The notes below the pieces were generated by a model. It searched no databases. It was not told where the DNA came from and saw nothing but the letters and a program-made list of their open reading frames with translations. The translations under genes and the position numbers were made by a program. Below are positions 46,931 through 56,532 of a stretch of 61,139 bases of DNA, one piece after another; positions within the stretch are counted from its first letter, which is position 1; every line of letters starts with the position of its first letter. The stretch covers positions 1 through 61,139 of the forward strand of contig VFJQ01000033.1 in assembly GCA_009885995.1 (NCBI GenBank). Reading direction: 5' to 3'. The stretch is from Verrucomicrobiota bacterium (GTDB taxonomy: Bacteria; Verrucomicrobiota; Verrucomicrobiia; Chthoniobacterales; Chthoniobacteraceae).

Positions 46931-47893
46931 ATGAGCCCGCACAAACGCGAACTGCTCGCCCAACTCGCTGCGCTCCCGCACGACGTGTTCTCCGTCGCCG
47001 GGCGCATCGACGCGCGGCGATACCTCGCGCGGGAATTCCCGAAGCAACTCCCGCTCGTCCTCTCGGTGCAGTCGTATCCCGGCTACCGGCGCTTGGTCGG
47101 GGAGAACTGGATGCACTGGCACGACTACTACGAGCTGTGGGTCGCGACTGAAGGCGGCGGCGAATTCCGATCCGGCACGCATACGTTCGGCTTTGCGCCT
47201 GGCGACGTGGTGCTCGTCGATCCGCTGAAGATTCACGGCGTCGTGCGGATGGAAAAAGCACACGCGCCGCTCGTCGTATTCTTTCGTGCGGAAGCAGTCG
47301 CGCCGGGCGGCGGCGGTGTGGACCTCGGGTTTCTCTCCGCCTGGGATCGACGGCCCGAAAAGATCGCGCCGCGGCTCGATGCGGATGCGGCGGCCACAGC
47401 GTCGGTGCATGGCGCGCTGCTGCGGCTGGCGCAGGCGTGGTTCGCGCCGGTGTCGGCGGATGGGCGGCAGTTGGCGCTGCGATTTCATCTGCTCGAAGTG
47501 CTGCTGCAATTGCGTCGCGCGTTCATCGCACAGGACGGCGCACCGGAGCCGATGTCACTGCGCGCCGAGCGCGAGGCGCGGCTCGGGCGGGTGCTGGAGT
47601 TCCTCGCGCAGCGCTGCGCCGGATCGATCGCGCAGCCCGAGGTCGCGCGTGTCGCGGGGATGAGCACGAGCCGCTTCCGCGCCTTCTTCAAGGAGACGAC
47701 GGGCTGGGGCTTCGGCGATTACTTGCGCGACCTGCGGTTGGAGCGCGCGGCGCGGCTGCTGCGCGAGACGCGGGAGAGCGTCGCGGAGGTCGCGCATCAG
47801 ACAGGGTTCTCCGACCAGAGCCATCTCCAGCGCTTGTTCAAAACTAAGCACGCGATCTCGCCCCTCGCGTATCGGAAGCAGCATCAAGCGTAG
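46931..47893 (+). CDS. AraC family transcriptional regulator
   Basis: 320 residues. The N-terminal cupin has WMHWHDYYELWVATEGGGEF (about 60-80) and FAPGDVVLVDPLKIHGVV, typical of sugar-sensing AraC proteins. The C-terminal double helix-turn-helix (about 215-315) has VARVAGMSTSRFRAFFKETT and VAEVAHQTGFSDQSHLQRLF. It lies between the sialidase-like gene (42 bases before) and the LamG/heme protein gene (101 bases after), all on the same strand, so it may control either in response to a carbohydrate. Confidence 0.88.
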   Translation: MSPHKRELLAQLAALPHDVFSVAGRIDARRYLAREFPKQLPLVLSVQSYPGYRRLVGENWMHWHDYYELWVATEGGGEFRSGTHTFGFAPGDVVLVDPLKIHGVVRMEKAHAPLVVFFRAEAVAPGGGGVDLGFLSAWDRRPEKIAPRLDADAAATASVHGALLRLAQAWFAPVSADGRQLALRFHLLEVLLQLRRAFIAQDGAPEPMSLRAEREARLGRVLEFLAQRCAGSIAQPEVARVAGMSTSRFRAFFKETTGWGFGDYLRDLRLERAARLLRETRESVAEVAHQTGFSDQSHLQRLFKTKHAISPLAYRKQHQA

Positions 47894-47994
47894 TTTCTCC
47901 GCGAGCGAATCATTCAAAATTTCGGGCGAAGCGTTCAAGCCACATGCACGACTCCCGGCTAACAGAGCGACCGTCCCCAAACCTCCCTCAAACA

Positions 47995-50900
47995 ATGAAG
48001 CACTCCTCCCTCATCGCCGCGCTTTGCGCGTTCCTCCCTGCCTTCGGCCTTGCCCAGCAAGCCGTCCCGCACTCGCCCGCCATCTGGCGCGATGTCACCG
48101 GCGTTTACTATACCGATCCCGCCAATCTCGCCGGCGCGTCGTTCTCCCGGCCGCACATGCCGGCGTTTCGCACGACACTCGATGGACGCATCGGCACGAT
48201 CGTCGAGGGCGGCGGTCCGGTCGGCAGTGTGCCGGGGTTCACGCTGTTCACGCCGGAGAAAATGACGACGCCATTTCTGCTGAATGCGCCCGGTTCGTTC
48301 ACGATGACGAAGTCCACGCCGCTCGCGTCAGACTTCGTGCGGCTGAATGTCGCGAACAGCTTCGCCGCCGCGCCGCTCAATGCGCAGGACTACACCGACG
48401 GCGTGAAGGGCGTGTCGCACGTGTGCCTGTGGGATCCGGGCAGCAACCCGCAGGTCGTCGCGGGCGAGGACGTGTATGACATCAAGGTCTTCGTCACCTC
48501 GAACAGCGGCACGTCGCCGGCGAACACGACGCAGTTCTTCGTCACACCGATCCGCATCACGGTGAGCAATCCGAAGACGACGAGCGCGTTCATCCGCACG
48601 ATCGAGAAGACGAGCGCGACGCTTGCGGGGCCGGCGTTCACGTTTCAAGGCTCCGCGTTCGAGCCGGTGATCGCGGGCGACGGGCGGCTGCTCATCGTGC
48701 GCGTCGGCGCGCCGAGCCTGCCGTGGACAAACCCGAACACCGGCGCCGCAGGTTCCACATCGGGGCACTCGTGCGACATCGTGTATTCCTATTACCCGAC
48801 CGGGAACGCGGCCGACCCCGCGCAATGGACCAACCTCATCCCCGTCTCGTTTGCTCCGTCCGACACGCGCATCAATACCAAGTTCGGCTTCGCGATGGCG
48901 TCGTTCCGCGACGCAGAGGGCACGCTCATTCCGCCGGGTGAAGACCTCGGTGCGTCGTATCCGTGGATCGATCGCGACGCGAAGAACCTCTTCTTCGAAA
49001 CCGTCTTCGACAAACTGCACTTCCTCTCCGGCGGCAGCTACAACAACGGCCGCTACCCGCAGCAGCCGAACACGAACGAGCCGGCGGATTACGTGCAGGG
49101 CGAAGACGGCGGGAAGCACCAGGGCGTGTCCTTCCTCGGGCTGTGGAGCCACGGAAAAGTCGTGATGCTCGACAATCTGAACAACGCCACCGACTACGCC
49201 GTCGGCCAAGGCGATAATAACACCACAGGCGGCACTTCGACCGGCCCGCAGCATCGGCTCGTGAGTTTGTTTCAGCCAAACACCGGCCCGCTCGGCACGG
49301 AGAACGGCTTGCTGATGCTCGGCTACGGACGCGCGACGAAGAAAATGCCCGCGGGCGAAAACGACAACGCCAACATCATCGACTCGATCGAGAACCTCTT
49401 TAATTATCGCAAGGAAGCCTTCCCGCTCACGCGCCGCGACGTGGTGTGGCCGTTGAGCAACGGCCAGCAGGCGGACGAACTCGTCTTTGATGAATACCTC
49501 GATCCCGACGCGTTCATCATCGCGAATATGGCCGGGCTGACGACGTTTCCGACAAGCTACAGCGGCAGCGGCAGCAACAGCATGACGCACCATAGCGGGT
49601 GGAACACGACGACGAATGTCTTCAGTAATCCGGTGAAGCTGCAGAACGCAGCGACATCCACAACCGACCGCTGGATCGTGCCGAAGCACGGCCTGGTAGT
49701 GGGCAATGGCCGGCTCGAGCCCGCGGCAGCCGGCGGCGTTCATGGCAAGGGGTTCTCCATGGATGGAAACATCGGGCTCGAGTTCACGGTCCTGGCTCAA
49801 CCGGCGGGCGTGGATGTAACCGCACACGATTGGTATGTCGGCGTCTTCGTCGATTCCCGTTTCGCAAACGACACGACCGAGCGGCGGCTGATCACCTTCC
49901 CCGATGGATCGAACGTGCGGCTCTACGGCCGAAGCCAGGTGCTCTTCGCAGACGCGAGCGGCACGGTGATCAATCGTATCAGCCTGCCAGTGCCGATCGT
50001 CGGCACGCATCCGCTCGACGATCTGCTGCCGCAGAAAGGCTGGGCGCACCTTGGCTTTCAAATCCGCGAGGGGAATACCGCCGTCGATTTCTTCCTCAAC
50101 GGCATCATCTACAATCGCTGGGAGGACGCGTATCAGCAGCTCTTCAAGATGACGCCGGGCATGGTCACCGTCGGCAAACTCGCGAGCAGTGGGGTCGCGG
50201 GATTTGCCGGCTGGATCGACGACTTCAAGGTGCTCGCGCACGCGGTCGATTTCGAGAGCGCGTGCAATCACGCCAATGGCAGCCTCATCGGCCTGCCGAG
50301 CGCTTACGTCGCGGAGTGGAAGACGAAGTTTGCCAACCGGTATCCCGCATGGACGCAGACGCTCATCACCGATGCGCTGAAGAACAACGGCGAGGCGACG
50401 CACCCGCTTTACGCGAACTTCTACAACTACAAGGCCGACAACGGCGCGCACCGCGACAACATCCCCGCGGGCACCGTGTGGCTGCGGCAGAGCATCCACT
50501 TCCCCGAAGGCCCGCTCTTCCACGACCGCCCGCGCCCCGACTCGGTGACGAATACGTTCTGCGTGACGTGTCATCACAACGGCGCGAAGGGCGGGCTCGA
50601 TCTCGCAGCGCTCGATCTCGACACTTCGTGGACCGCGAAGAACGACCCGCGCCGCCAGCCGATGCAGCCGCCGCAGAAAGTCTTCGGGCGCATTCCCGCC
50701 GCGTTCGTGAACACGACCAATCTGCCGACGGCGCTCACGGACCTCCCGGCAGGTGGAAAGTTCATCGACGAGTGGAATCTCGGCGCCTTCACGAATAGCG
50801 CGACCGTGCAGACCTTCACCGTCGTCGATGCCGACACGCATCGCGACCTGATGACGCTCACCGCCGGCGCGACCGTCGATCCCGCAAAGCTCGGCACCAC

Positions 50901-51702
50901 GAACCTCACCCTCCGCGCGAACCTCAGCACGGCGCAAGGCAACGTCGTGATGCAACTCGACGCCGCCGCGACGAACACGAAGACGAAACCGCCCTACACC
51001 GCGTTCGGCACCGACACGAACCCGTGGGTCGGCCAAGTGCTCACCGCGGGCTCGCACACGATCAAGGCCACGCCGCAGTTTGGCTCGCTTTCGTCGGTCA
51101 GCTTCACCGTCGCCGGCGGCGCGACGCGCGTGATCGCCGGCTATCGCGCCGACTTCAAAACACACTCACCGCAGCCCGGCTGGAGCTACCTCTGGAATGC
51201 GCTCGGCCCGATCACGAGCGCCGCGAATTACCGCTCGCTCAACTGGAGTCAGACGATCAGCAAATACACCGCCAACGCTTTTCCCGTCTCGCCGGACAAC
51301 AGCACGACGCTCTTCTCATATGGCGGCCTCACCTCCACCGGCGGCCACCCCGGCCGCGGCGTGAACCAAGCCGCCACGCACGACCGCTTCGCCATCGCCG
51401 CCTACACCGTGAAACTCGCCGGCTACTACGGCGTCGGCAGCGGCAGCGTCACCATGGCCACCGCCGCGAGCAACGGCGGGCAGATCGTCATCTACACCGA
51501 GACGAACAACGGCGCGGCGTTCACGCAAACACTCAGCTCCATCTTCCCGTCCGTCACCCCGTTTCCCTTCAGCACGAACGTCGGCCAGCTCCAGCCCGGC
51601 GACACGATCTACGTCGGCATCGGGCCGAACCTGAGCGACGGCAACGACAGCTTCTCTCACGACTTCAGCATCGTCTTCAAGGAGACGGGCAACCCGCTCT
51701 AA
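47995..51702 (+). CDS. Large secreted protein with LamG-like domain and a CxxCH heme motif
   Basis: 1,235 residues from ATG at 47995 (signal peptide KHSSLIAALCAFLPAFGLAQ). The N-terminal half is a propeller- or sialidase-like beta region (YYTDPANLAGASFSRPHMPA; KNLFFETVFDKLHFLSGGSY). A LamG/concanavalin-like domain spans about 570-760 (IGLEFTVLAQPAGVDVTAHD; AVDFFLNGIIYNRW; GWIDDFKVLAHAVDFESACN). A single c-type heme site FCVTCHHNGAKGG is at about 855-867. Beta-rich sequence follows to the end, with no sorting signal. A lone heme motif inside a glycan-binding-like protein is unusual. The AraC gene upstream may regulate it. Function not known; an extracellular redox or adhesion role is inferred. 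Confidence 0.7.
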   Translation: MKHSSLIAALCAFLPAFGLAQQAVPHSPAIWRDVTGVYYTDPANLAGASFSRPHMPAFRTTLDGRIGTIVEGGGPVGSVPGFTLFTPEKMTTPFLLNAPGSFTMTKSTPLASDFVRLNVANSFAAAPLNAQDYTDGVKGVSHVCLWDPGSNPQVVAGEDVYDIKVFVTSNSGTSPANTTQFFVTPIRITVSNPKTTSAFIRTIEKTSATLAGPAFTFQGSAFEPVIAGDGRLLIVRVGAPSLPWTNPNTGAAGSTSGHSCDIVYSYYPTGNAADPAQWTNLIPVSFAPSDTRINTKFGFAMASFRDAEGTLIPPGEDLGASYPWIDRDAKNLFFETVFDKLHFLSGGSYNNGRYPQQPNTNEPADYVQGEDGGKHQGVSFLGLWSHGKVVMLDNLNNATDYAVGQGDNNTTGGTSTGPQHRLVSLFQPNTGPLGTENGLLMLGYGRATKKMPAGENDNANIIDSIENLFNYRKEAFPLTRRDVVWPLSNGQQADELVFDEYLDPDAFIIANMAGLTTFPTSYSGSGSNSMTHHSGWNTTTNVFSNPVKLQNAATSTTDRWIVPKHGLVVGNGRLEPAAAGGVHGKGFSMDGNIGLEFTVLAQPAGVDVTAHDWYVGVFVDSRFANDTTERRLITFPDGSNVRLYGRSQVLFADASGTVINRISLPVPIVGTHPLDDLLPQKGWAHLGFQIREGNTAVDFFLNGIIYNRWEDAYQQLFKMTPGMVTVGKLASSGVAGFAGWIDDFKVLAHAVDFESACNHANGSLIGLPSAYVAEWKTKFANRYPAWTQTLITDALKNNGEATHPLYANFYNYKADNGAHRDNIPAGTVWLRQSIHFPEGPLFHDRPRPDSVTNTFCVTCHHNGAKGGLDLAALDLDTSWTAKNDPRRQPMQPPQKVFGRIPAAFVNTTNLPTALTDLPAGGKFIDEWNLGAFTNSATVQTFTVVDADTHRDLMTLTAGATVDPAKLGTTNLTLRANLSTAQGNVVMQLDAAATNTKTKPPYTAFGTDTNPWVGQVLTAGSHTIKATPQFGSLSSVSFTVAGGATRVIAGYRADFKTHSPQPGWSYLWNALGPITSAANYRSLNWSQTISKYTANAFPVSPDNSTTLFSYGGLTSTGGHPGRGVNQAATHDRFAIAAYTVKLAGYYGVGSGSVTMATAASNGGQIVIYTETNNGAAFTQTLSSIFPSVTPFPFSTNVGQLQPGDTIYVGIGPNLSDGNDSFSHDFSIVFKETGNPL

Positions 51703-51706
51703 CACT

Positions 51707-51797
51707 GGTAGGGCGCGGACTGCCGAAGGCAGGTCGAGGTGGAAACAAGGCGACAATCCCCACCGCGCCGCGGACCGCTGAGACAGCGGTCCCTACC
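51707..51797. repeat. GGTAGGG-bounded element between convergent genes
   Basis: 91 bases between the plus-strand LamG/heme gene and the minus-strand PQQ-type gene. The left end is GGTAGGGCGCGGACTGCCGA; the right part is GGACCGCTGAGACAGCGGTC plus CCTACC. The TAG stop of the PQQ-type gene (51793-51795) is the TAG of the element's terminal GGTAGGG. It may serve as a bidirectional terminator. Confidence 0.75.
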
Positions 51798-53013
51798 TTC
51801 GTGCAGGCTCGATGCAGAAGAGATGTTTGTCGCCGCGCAGGAAGATCTGGCCGTCGCTCAGCGCGGGCGACGCGTAGGTCGGCTCGCCGAGCGTGTTCAT
51901 CGCGATAAGCTCGAACTTCGCGCCCGCTTTCACCACACGGCACACACCGTCATCGGCGAGAAAGTAGATGAGCCCGCCGGTGCTCACGAGCGACGCGTGC
52001 TGGCGGAAGAAGCGCTCCTCCCAACGCTGCTCGCCGGTCTTCGCGTCGAAGCAGTGCGCGAAGCCGCGGTCGTCGGTGATGAAGAACCAGTCGCCTTCCG
52101 CGATCGGCGACGGGACGTAGGCGACGCCTTGCCGACCGTGCCAGACGATCTGCGGGGTGTCGGTGATGTTGCCGGTGCTGTCGGGCTTCACCGCGAGGAG
52201 GTGGTGGTCGGGAAAGCCGCCGGTGATGAAGAAGAGGTTCGCCTTCGCACTGAAGACGGGCGAGGCGACCCACTGGTCCGTCGGGCCGTCGATCATCCAG
52301 ATGTTTTCGCCCGTGTCGGGATCGTAACTCGCGACGCTCTTCGAACCGGAGAGCACCATCTGCGTGCGCCCGCCTGCTTCACGGATGAGCGGCGCGCAAT
52401 AGCTGCGCGTCTTGTTCGGTCGGTCGATGCGCCATTTCTCGGCGCCGTCAGTCCGCGCGAGCGCGAGCACGTAGCCGTCGCCGTCCTGGTCGCAGTTCAC
52501 GATGATCGTTTCCTTGTGCAGGATCGGCGTGCTACAAAATCCGTGGACGCTGGAGAAGCCGCCGACGCGTTTCAGCCAGAGCTGCTTGCCGGCGAAGTCA
52601 TACGCAGCAACCACGACCTGGCCTTGATCGAGGAAGGTGCAGAACACGCGCTCGCCGTCGGTCGAAGGCGTGCTCGATGCGTGGCTGTTTTCGCGGTGTT
52701 TCCGCTCGAGCGGCGACTGCACGACGATCTGCTGCCAGAGGATCTTCCCGCTCGCGCGATCGAGGCAGATGAGAAAGCGCTCGCCGCTTTCCGTGGTGGA
52801 GACGGTGAAGACGCGGTCGCCGAAGACAATCGGCGAGGCGTGCCCGGTGCCGGGCAGTTCGGTTTTCCAGCGCACGTTTTCCGTCGCGCTCCAGCGCGTG
52901 GCGAAGCCGCGCTCGGTGCTGGTGCCGTCGAGCCGGGGACCGCGCCACTGCGGCCAGTTTTCAGCGGCGGCGACGAATGGAATGAGTAGGACGAAAAGGA
53001 GCGGACGAAACAT
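51793..53013 (-). CDS. PQQ-type beta-propeller protein
   Basis: 406 residues with a signal peptide (FRPLLFVLLIPFVAAAENWP). Typical repeats: WPQWRGPRLDGTSTERGFAT, ERFLICLDRASGKILWQQIV, GKQLWLKRVGGFSSVHGFCS, DGYVLALARTDGAEKWRID, SVASYDPDTGENIWMIDG and AHCFDAKTGEQRWEERF, giving seven to eight blades. These outer-membrane or periplasmic propellers resemble BamB/PQQ enzyme folds but lack dehydrogenase active-site residues. They are very common in Planctomycetes/Verrucomicrobia. It is the last gene of the minus-strand run from 56922; its stop codon lies in the repeat element. Confidence 0.88.
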   Translation of the reverse strand: MFRPLLFVLLIPFVAAAENWPQWRGPRLDGTSTERGFATRWSATENVRWKTELPGTGHASPIVFGDRVFTVSTTESGERFLICLDRASGKILWQQIVVQSPLERKHRENSHASSTPSTDGERVFCTFLDQGQVVVAAYDFAGKQLWLKRVGGFSSVHGFCSTPILHKETIIVNCDQDGDGYVLALARTDGAEKWRIDRPNKTRSYCAPLIREAGGRTQMVLSGSKSVASYDPDTGENIWMIDGPTDQWVASPVFSAKANLFFITGGFPDHHLLAVKPDSTGNITDTPQIVWHGRQGVAYVPSPIAEGDWFFITDDRGFAHCFDAKTGEQRWEERFFRQHASLVSTGGLIYFLADDGVCRVVKAGAKFELIAMNTLGEPTYASPALSDGQIFLRGDKHLFCIEPARR

Positions 53014-53069
53014 GCGGCGGCGAAATGCCGCATCATGCGCGGGGCCGCAACTGCCGAGAGGGACGGCTG

Positions 53070-53309
53070 CTAAGCGCCGGGCTTGCGAGCTTCAAAGTAT
53101 GGAACGAGCAGAGACGCCGCGCGCGCCGCGCTCTCGTCACGAATCCACAGGTAGAACGGGCCTGACCATCCACTCGTTGAATCGAACGTGCCTTCCTTCA
53201 CCTCGAACACGATTCCAGCCTCAGCAAGAAGGCCCGCGGCTCCATCGATTTCGGCCCGACTATACTGACCGAAGAAGGTCCACGAATCGTCGGTATCGTT
53301 ATCGTCCAC
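53070..53309 (-). CDS. Small DUF2007-type protein
   Basis: 79 residues. GQYSRAEIDGAAGLLAEAGI, then FEVKEGTF and WSGPFYLWIRDESAARAASL match the DUF2007 putative signal-transducing domain, an alpha/beta ferredoxin-like or GlnB-like fold. Role unknown. It lies 15 bases after the BI-1 family gene in the same direction. Confidence 0.65.
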   Translation of the reverse strand: MDDNDTDDSWTFFGQYSRAEIDGAAGLLAEAGIVFEVKEGTFDSTSGWSGPFYLWIRDESAARAASLLVPYFEARKPGA

Positions 53310-53324
53310 TGGATCGGACCTCTC

Positions 53325-54050
53325 CTACCGCTGCCGCAGCTTCGAGAGCAGGCGGAGGATCTCGAGGTAGAGCCACACGAGCGTCACGAGCAGGCCAAAG
53401 GCGGCATACCACTCGAGGTATTTCGGCGCGCGGGCGGCGGCGCCTTGCTCGATGAAGTCGAAGTCGAGCACGAGGTTCAATGCGGCGATGATGACCACGA
53501 CGACGCTGAAGCCGATGCCGATCATCCCGTTGCCGTGGATGTAGGGGATTTGGACGCCGAAGAAACCGAGCACCATCGTGAGCAGATAGACGACGGCGAT
53601 GCCGCCGGTGGCGGCGAAGAGGCCGAGCTTGAAGTTTTCCGACGGGCGGATGAGGCCGGCTTGATAGACAGCGAGCAGGGCGAAGAACGTGCCGAAGGTG
53701 AGCATCACGGCCTGGCCGACGATGCCCTCATACACGCGGGCGTATTGCGCGGAGACGCCGCCGAGGAAGAGTCCTTCGAGTAGCGCGTAGGCGGGCGCGA
53801 GCATGGGCGCCCACGTCTTTTTGAAGCAGAGCACCATCGCGACGATGAATCCGCCGATCGCGCCGACGATGGTGAGCGGCGCATTCAGCGCGCCTGCGCC
53901 CCTCCACGTAAAGAACGCGGCGACCATCGCGATGGCGAGCAGGATGAAGGATTTGTGGACCGTGCCGCCGATGGTCATCGGCTCAGAGCCAGAGATGACA
54001 TCCGGCGAGGTGAAGGTGTCGGAGCGGAGAGCGGGATTCGAGGTGCGCAT
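53325..54050 (-). CDS. Bax inhibitor-1/YccA family membrane protein
   Basis: 241 residues with seven membrane helices. A soluble start (MRTSNPALRSDTFTSPDVIS) leads to HKSFILLAIAMVAAFFTWRG, then APMLAPAYALLEGLFLGGVS, the hallmark of the YccA-like group, and DFDFIEQGAAARAPKYLEWY near the end with the conserved DFD and acidic residues. BI-1 family members act as pH-sensitive calcium leak channels or modulate the FtsH protease. It lies 18 bases downstream of the amylase gene. Confidence 0.92.
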   Translation of the reverse strand: MRTSNPALRSDTFTSPDVISGSEPMTIGGTVHKSFILLAIAMVAAFFTWRGAGALNAPLTIVGAIGGFIVAMVLCFKKTWAPMLAPAYALLEGLFLGGVSAQYARVYEGIVGQAVMLTFGTFFALLAVYQAGLIRPSENFKLGLFAATGGIAVVYLLTMVLGFFGVQIPYIHGNGMIGIGFSVVVVIIAALNLVLDFDFIEQGAAARAPKYLEWYAAFGLLVTLVWLYLEILRLLSKLRQR

Positions 54051-54068
54051 GATGGAAAGGTGAACGGG

Positions 54069-56480
54069 TTAGCGGGCGATCATCTTAAGCTCGAAGAATC
54101 GCGCTGTCAGCGGCGGAATGGCCGCGAGATGCATGCCGTCACTGAGCGGCGCCACGACCGAATGCGAGTCGTCGGCGGGCGCGAGCCGGTCGAACAGCAG
54201 CGCGCCGGCGCCGGGGTCGAGGCCGGTGAAGGCGAGCGCATCCGCGGGCATATCGATGTGAATATCGCGGAGCGTATCGCGCGGGTGGAGATTCACGACG
54301 CAGAGGAAGCGCTGTCCGCTCGCGGCGTCGCTGCGGAGGAAGGCGTAGAGCCAGTGGCCGCTCGCGCCTTCACCGGCGACGCGGCCGAAGGCGGGATTGT
54401 CGCGATTGGCGTAGTTGAGGCCGAAGAACTCACCGTCGCGAAATGCGGGCTCGCCGACGACGCGCAGCAGGCGGGCGTAGAAGTCGCGTAGTTCACGCTG
54501 CTCGGCGGAAAGGCGCGCGCCGTCGTAGCGATGTCCGTTCACCCACTTCGCCAGCTCGGGCATCGACCAGTAGTCGAAGATCGTCGTGCGCGCGTCGTCG
54601 CCACCGAAGCCTTCCGCGCCGTCGGCGGGCTCGCCGACTTCCTGGCCCGCGTAGAGCAGCACCGGGCCGCGACCGACGCCGGCGAGGATCGCGGTCACAG
54701 CACGACCGACAAGCGGGCCGACGCCGCCCCATTGGCCGCGACCGGCGAGGCGGACCTCGTCGTGGTTCTCGGCGTAGCGCAGCGCGTTGGTGAAGATGAA
54801 CTCGCGATCCGCGGCGGCGAGCGCGGGATCGAGATCGTTGGCCCAGTTGCCGCCGTCGAAGATCGCCTTGAGTGCCTTGTAGCTCGGGTCGTCATACACC
54901 GCGTCGAAGCCCGCGCCGAGCAGGTCGAGCATCACGTTGCCGGGGCCGACTTTCATCGGGTCGTTGTCGTAGGCTTCGCCGACGAAGACGACCTCGGGCT
55001 GCCGCTCGCGCGCGCGATCGAGCGCCCACGCCCAAAACTCCGGCGGCACCATGTGCGCCATGTCGCAGCGAAAGCCGTCCACGCCGAGCGCCTGCCAGTG
55101 CGCGATGACCGCGTCCATCTTCAGCCAAGTATCGGGGATCGGCAGGTCGGGCGCGCCGGCGTGCGGGTAGCCACGCGTGCCGGTGGTGAAGTCGAAGCCG
55201 TAGTTGAGCTTCACGGTCTCATACCAGTCGTTGCGCGAAGGCGTCCACGTCGCGGCGTTGTTGCCGGTCACGCGGCCGTGCTCGCGCTCGGGCTCGAAGA
55301 TGGCGTCGCCGGGCAGGCGCAACGGCGCGCCGCCGGGTGGGAGCCAGAAGAAGTTGTTCGCGGGATCAAAGAACTTCGTGCGGTCGTCGTGCGCACCGAA
55401 ATCGAGTTCGGGCTTCACCGTCGAGCGGTAGCTGCGCGCGACGTGGTTCGGCACGAAGTCGATGATCGTGCGCAGCCCGGTCGCGTGCGCACGCTCGAGT
55501 AGCGCGCGGAACTCGGCGAGCCGATCCTCCGGCGCGACCGCGTAGTCGGGGCACACGTCAAAGTAATCGACGATCGCGTAAGGCGAACCCGCGTGCCCCT
55601 TGAGCAGCACGGGATCGTCGGCGGGCAGGCCGGGGTAAGCGGTCGAGGTCGCCTGCCGCAGCACGCCGGTCAGCCAGACGTGCGTGCAGCCCAGCGCCTT
55701 GATCGCCCCCAGCGCCGTCGCGTCGATCTCCTCGAACTTCCCCACACCATTCTCCGCGAGCGTGCCGCCCGGCTTGCGCGTCTCGTTTGCGTTCGAGAAT
55801 AGCCTCGGCAGGAGTTGATAGATACGCACGCGCTCCGCGGTGCGATCCCGGCGCGAGACGACGCGCATGGTCTTCGCCGCCACGTCCACCTCGTAGTAGC
55901 GATCGATCGCACGGTCCCCCACCCCGCCGCGCACCCGCAGCGTTTCATCCGGCAGCAGCGCGCCCCAGCCGTCGTTCGCGGTCATGTCCTTCGCCCACGC
56001 GGCGACGCGCAGCGGGTAGGGACGGCTGTCCCTAGCCGTCCGCGGACCGCTGAGCACAGCGGTCCCTACCAGGCTGCTGAGTCGCACGGTGATGCGCATC
56101 CGGCCGGGGAAGACCTCCGCCGTGAACTCCGGCTTCACGTCCATCGGCCCGCTCCACCGCGTCCGCTTCCACTCCTGCCACGTCTTCGCCGGACCGCCGG
56201 GGACGACCTGAGCCCCGTAGATGCGGTCAGCACGGAACGGCAGGATCGTCGTCGAGCCCGTATCTCCGCGCGCGAATGGCACGAACGCGGACCCACCCAG
56301 CGGCTCGCTATCCAGCGCGACGTAGATCGCGTGCCGCGGGCGGCCGAACTCCGGCCCGCTGTATTCCAGCACGAGCGTATCGGGGCCGAAGCAGAGAGTC
56401 GTAGCGGATGGCATGGGCGGGGCGGCGAAGACGTGCGCCGCGAATGCAACGAGGACGAGCAACGGGCGGAGCGGGCGCAC
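54069..56480 (-). CDS. Secreted GH13 alpha-amylase-type enzyme
   Basis: 803 residues from a GTG at 56480, chosen because it gives the signal peptide RPLRPLLVLVAFAAHVFA. An N-terminal beta domain carries the palindromic insertion (about 137-155). The TIM barrel begins near VRIYQLLPRLF. GH13 regions: DFVPNHVARS (about 343), GFRCDMAHM with the nucleophile Asp (about 470), EVVFVGEAYD with the acid/base Glu (about 498) and AENHDEVRLA with the third Asp (about 573). A C-terminal beta domain ends at RFFELKMIAR. Activity on alpha-glucans is expected; subfamily not assigned. It is followed 18 bases later by the BI-1 gene. Confidence 0.9.
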   Translation of the reverse strand: MRPLRPLLVLVAFAAHVFAAPPMPSATTLCFGPDTLVLEYSGPEFGRPRHAIYVALDSEPLGGSAFVPFARGDTGSTTILPFRADRIYGAQVVPGGPAKTWQEWKRTRWSGPMDVKPEFTAEVFPGRMRITVRLSSLVGTAVLSGPRTARDSRPYPLRVAAWAKDMTANDGWGALLPDETLRVRGGVGDRAIDRYYEVDVAAKTMRVVSRRDRTAERVRIYQLLPRLFSNANETRKPGGTLAENGVGKFEEIDATALGAIKALGCTHVWLTGVLRQATSTAYPGLPADDPVLLKGHAGSPYAIVDYFDVCPDYAVAPEDRLAEFRALLERAHATGLRTIIDFVPNHVARSYRSTVKPELDFGAHDDRTKFFDPANNFFWLPPGGAPLRLPGDAIFEPEREHGRVTGNNAATWTPSRNDWYETVKLNYGFDFTTGTRGYPHAGAPDLPIPDTWLKMDAVIAHWQALGVDGFRCDMAHMVPPEFWAWALDRARERQPEVVFVGEAYDNDPMKVGPGNVMLDLLGAGFDAVYDDPSYKALKAIFDGGNWANDLDPALAAADREFIFTNALRYAENHDEVRLAGRGQWGGVGPLVGRAVTAILAGVGRGPVLLYAGQEVGEPADGAEGFGGDDARTTIFDYWSMPELAKWVNGHRYDGARLSAEQRELRDFYARLLRVVGEPAFRDGEFFGLNYANRDNPAFGRVAGEGASGHWLYAFLRSDAASGQRFLCVVNLHPRDTLRDIHIDMPADALAFTGLDPGAGALLFDRLAPADDSHSVVAPLSDGMHLAAIPPLTARFFELKMIAR
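56015..56070. repeat. GGTAGGG-bounded element inside the amylase gene
   Basis: 56 bases bounded by GGTAGGG and CCCTACC, with two hairpins (ACGGCTGTCCCTAGCCGT and ACCGCTGAGCACAGCGGT). On the coding strand it reads VGTAVLSGPRTARDSRPYP and the frame is kept, so a few flanking bases must also have been gained or lost. It sits between two beta strands of the N-terminal domain. Confidence 0.8.
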
Positions 56481-56532
56481 GTCGCAGCTTCTACCCCCGC
56501 CCCGGTCGGCGCGGCGAGGGCAATCTATACCG

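Noticed and set aside
48328..51165. 945-codon minus-strand frame opposite the LamG/heme gene
   Set aside because: Composition is shadow-like (Arg/Val/Glu/His-rich), with no recognisable domain; the plus strand has a signal peptide, a LamG-like domain and CxxCH.
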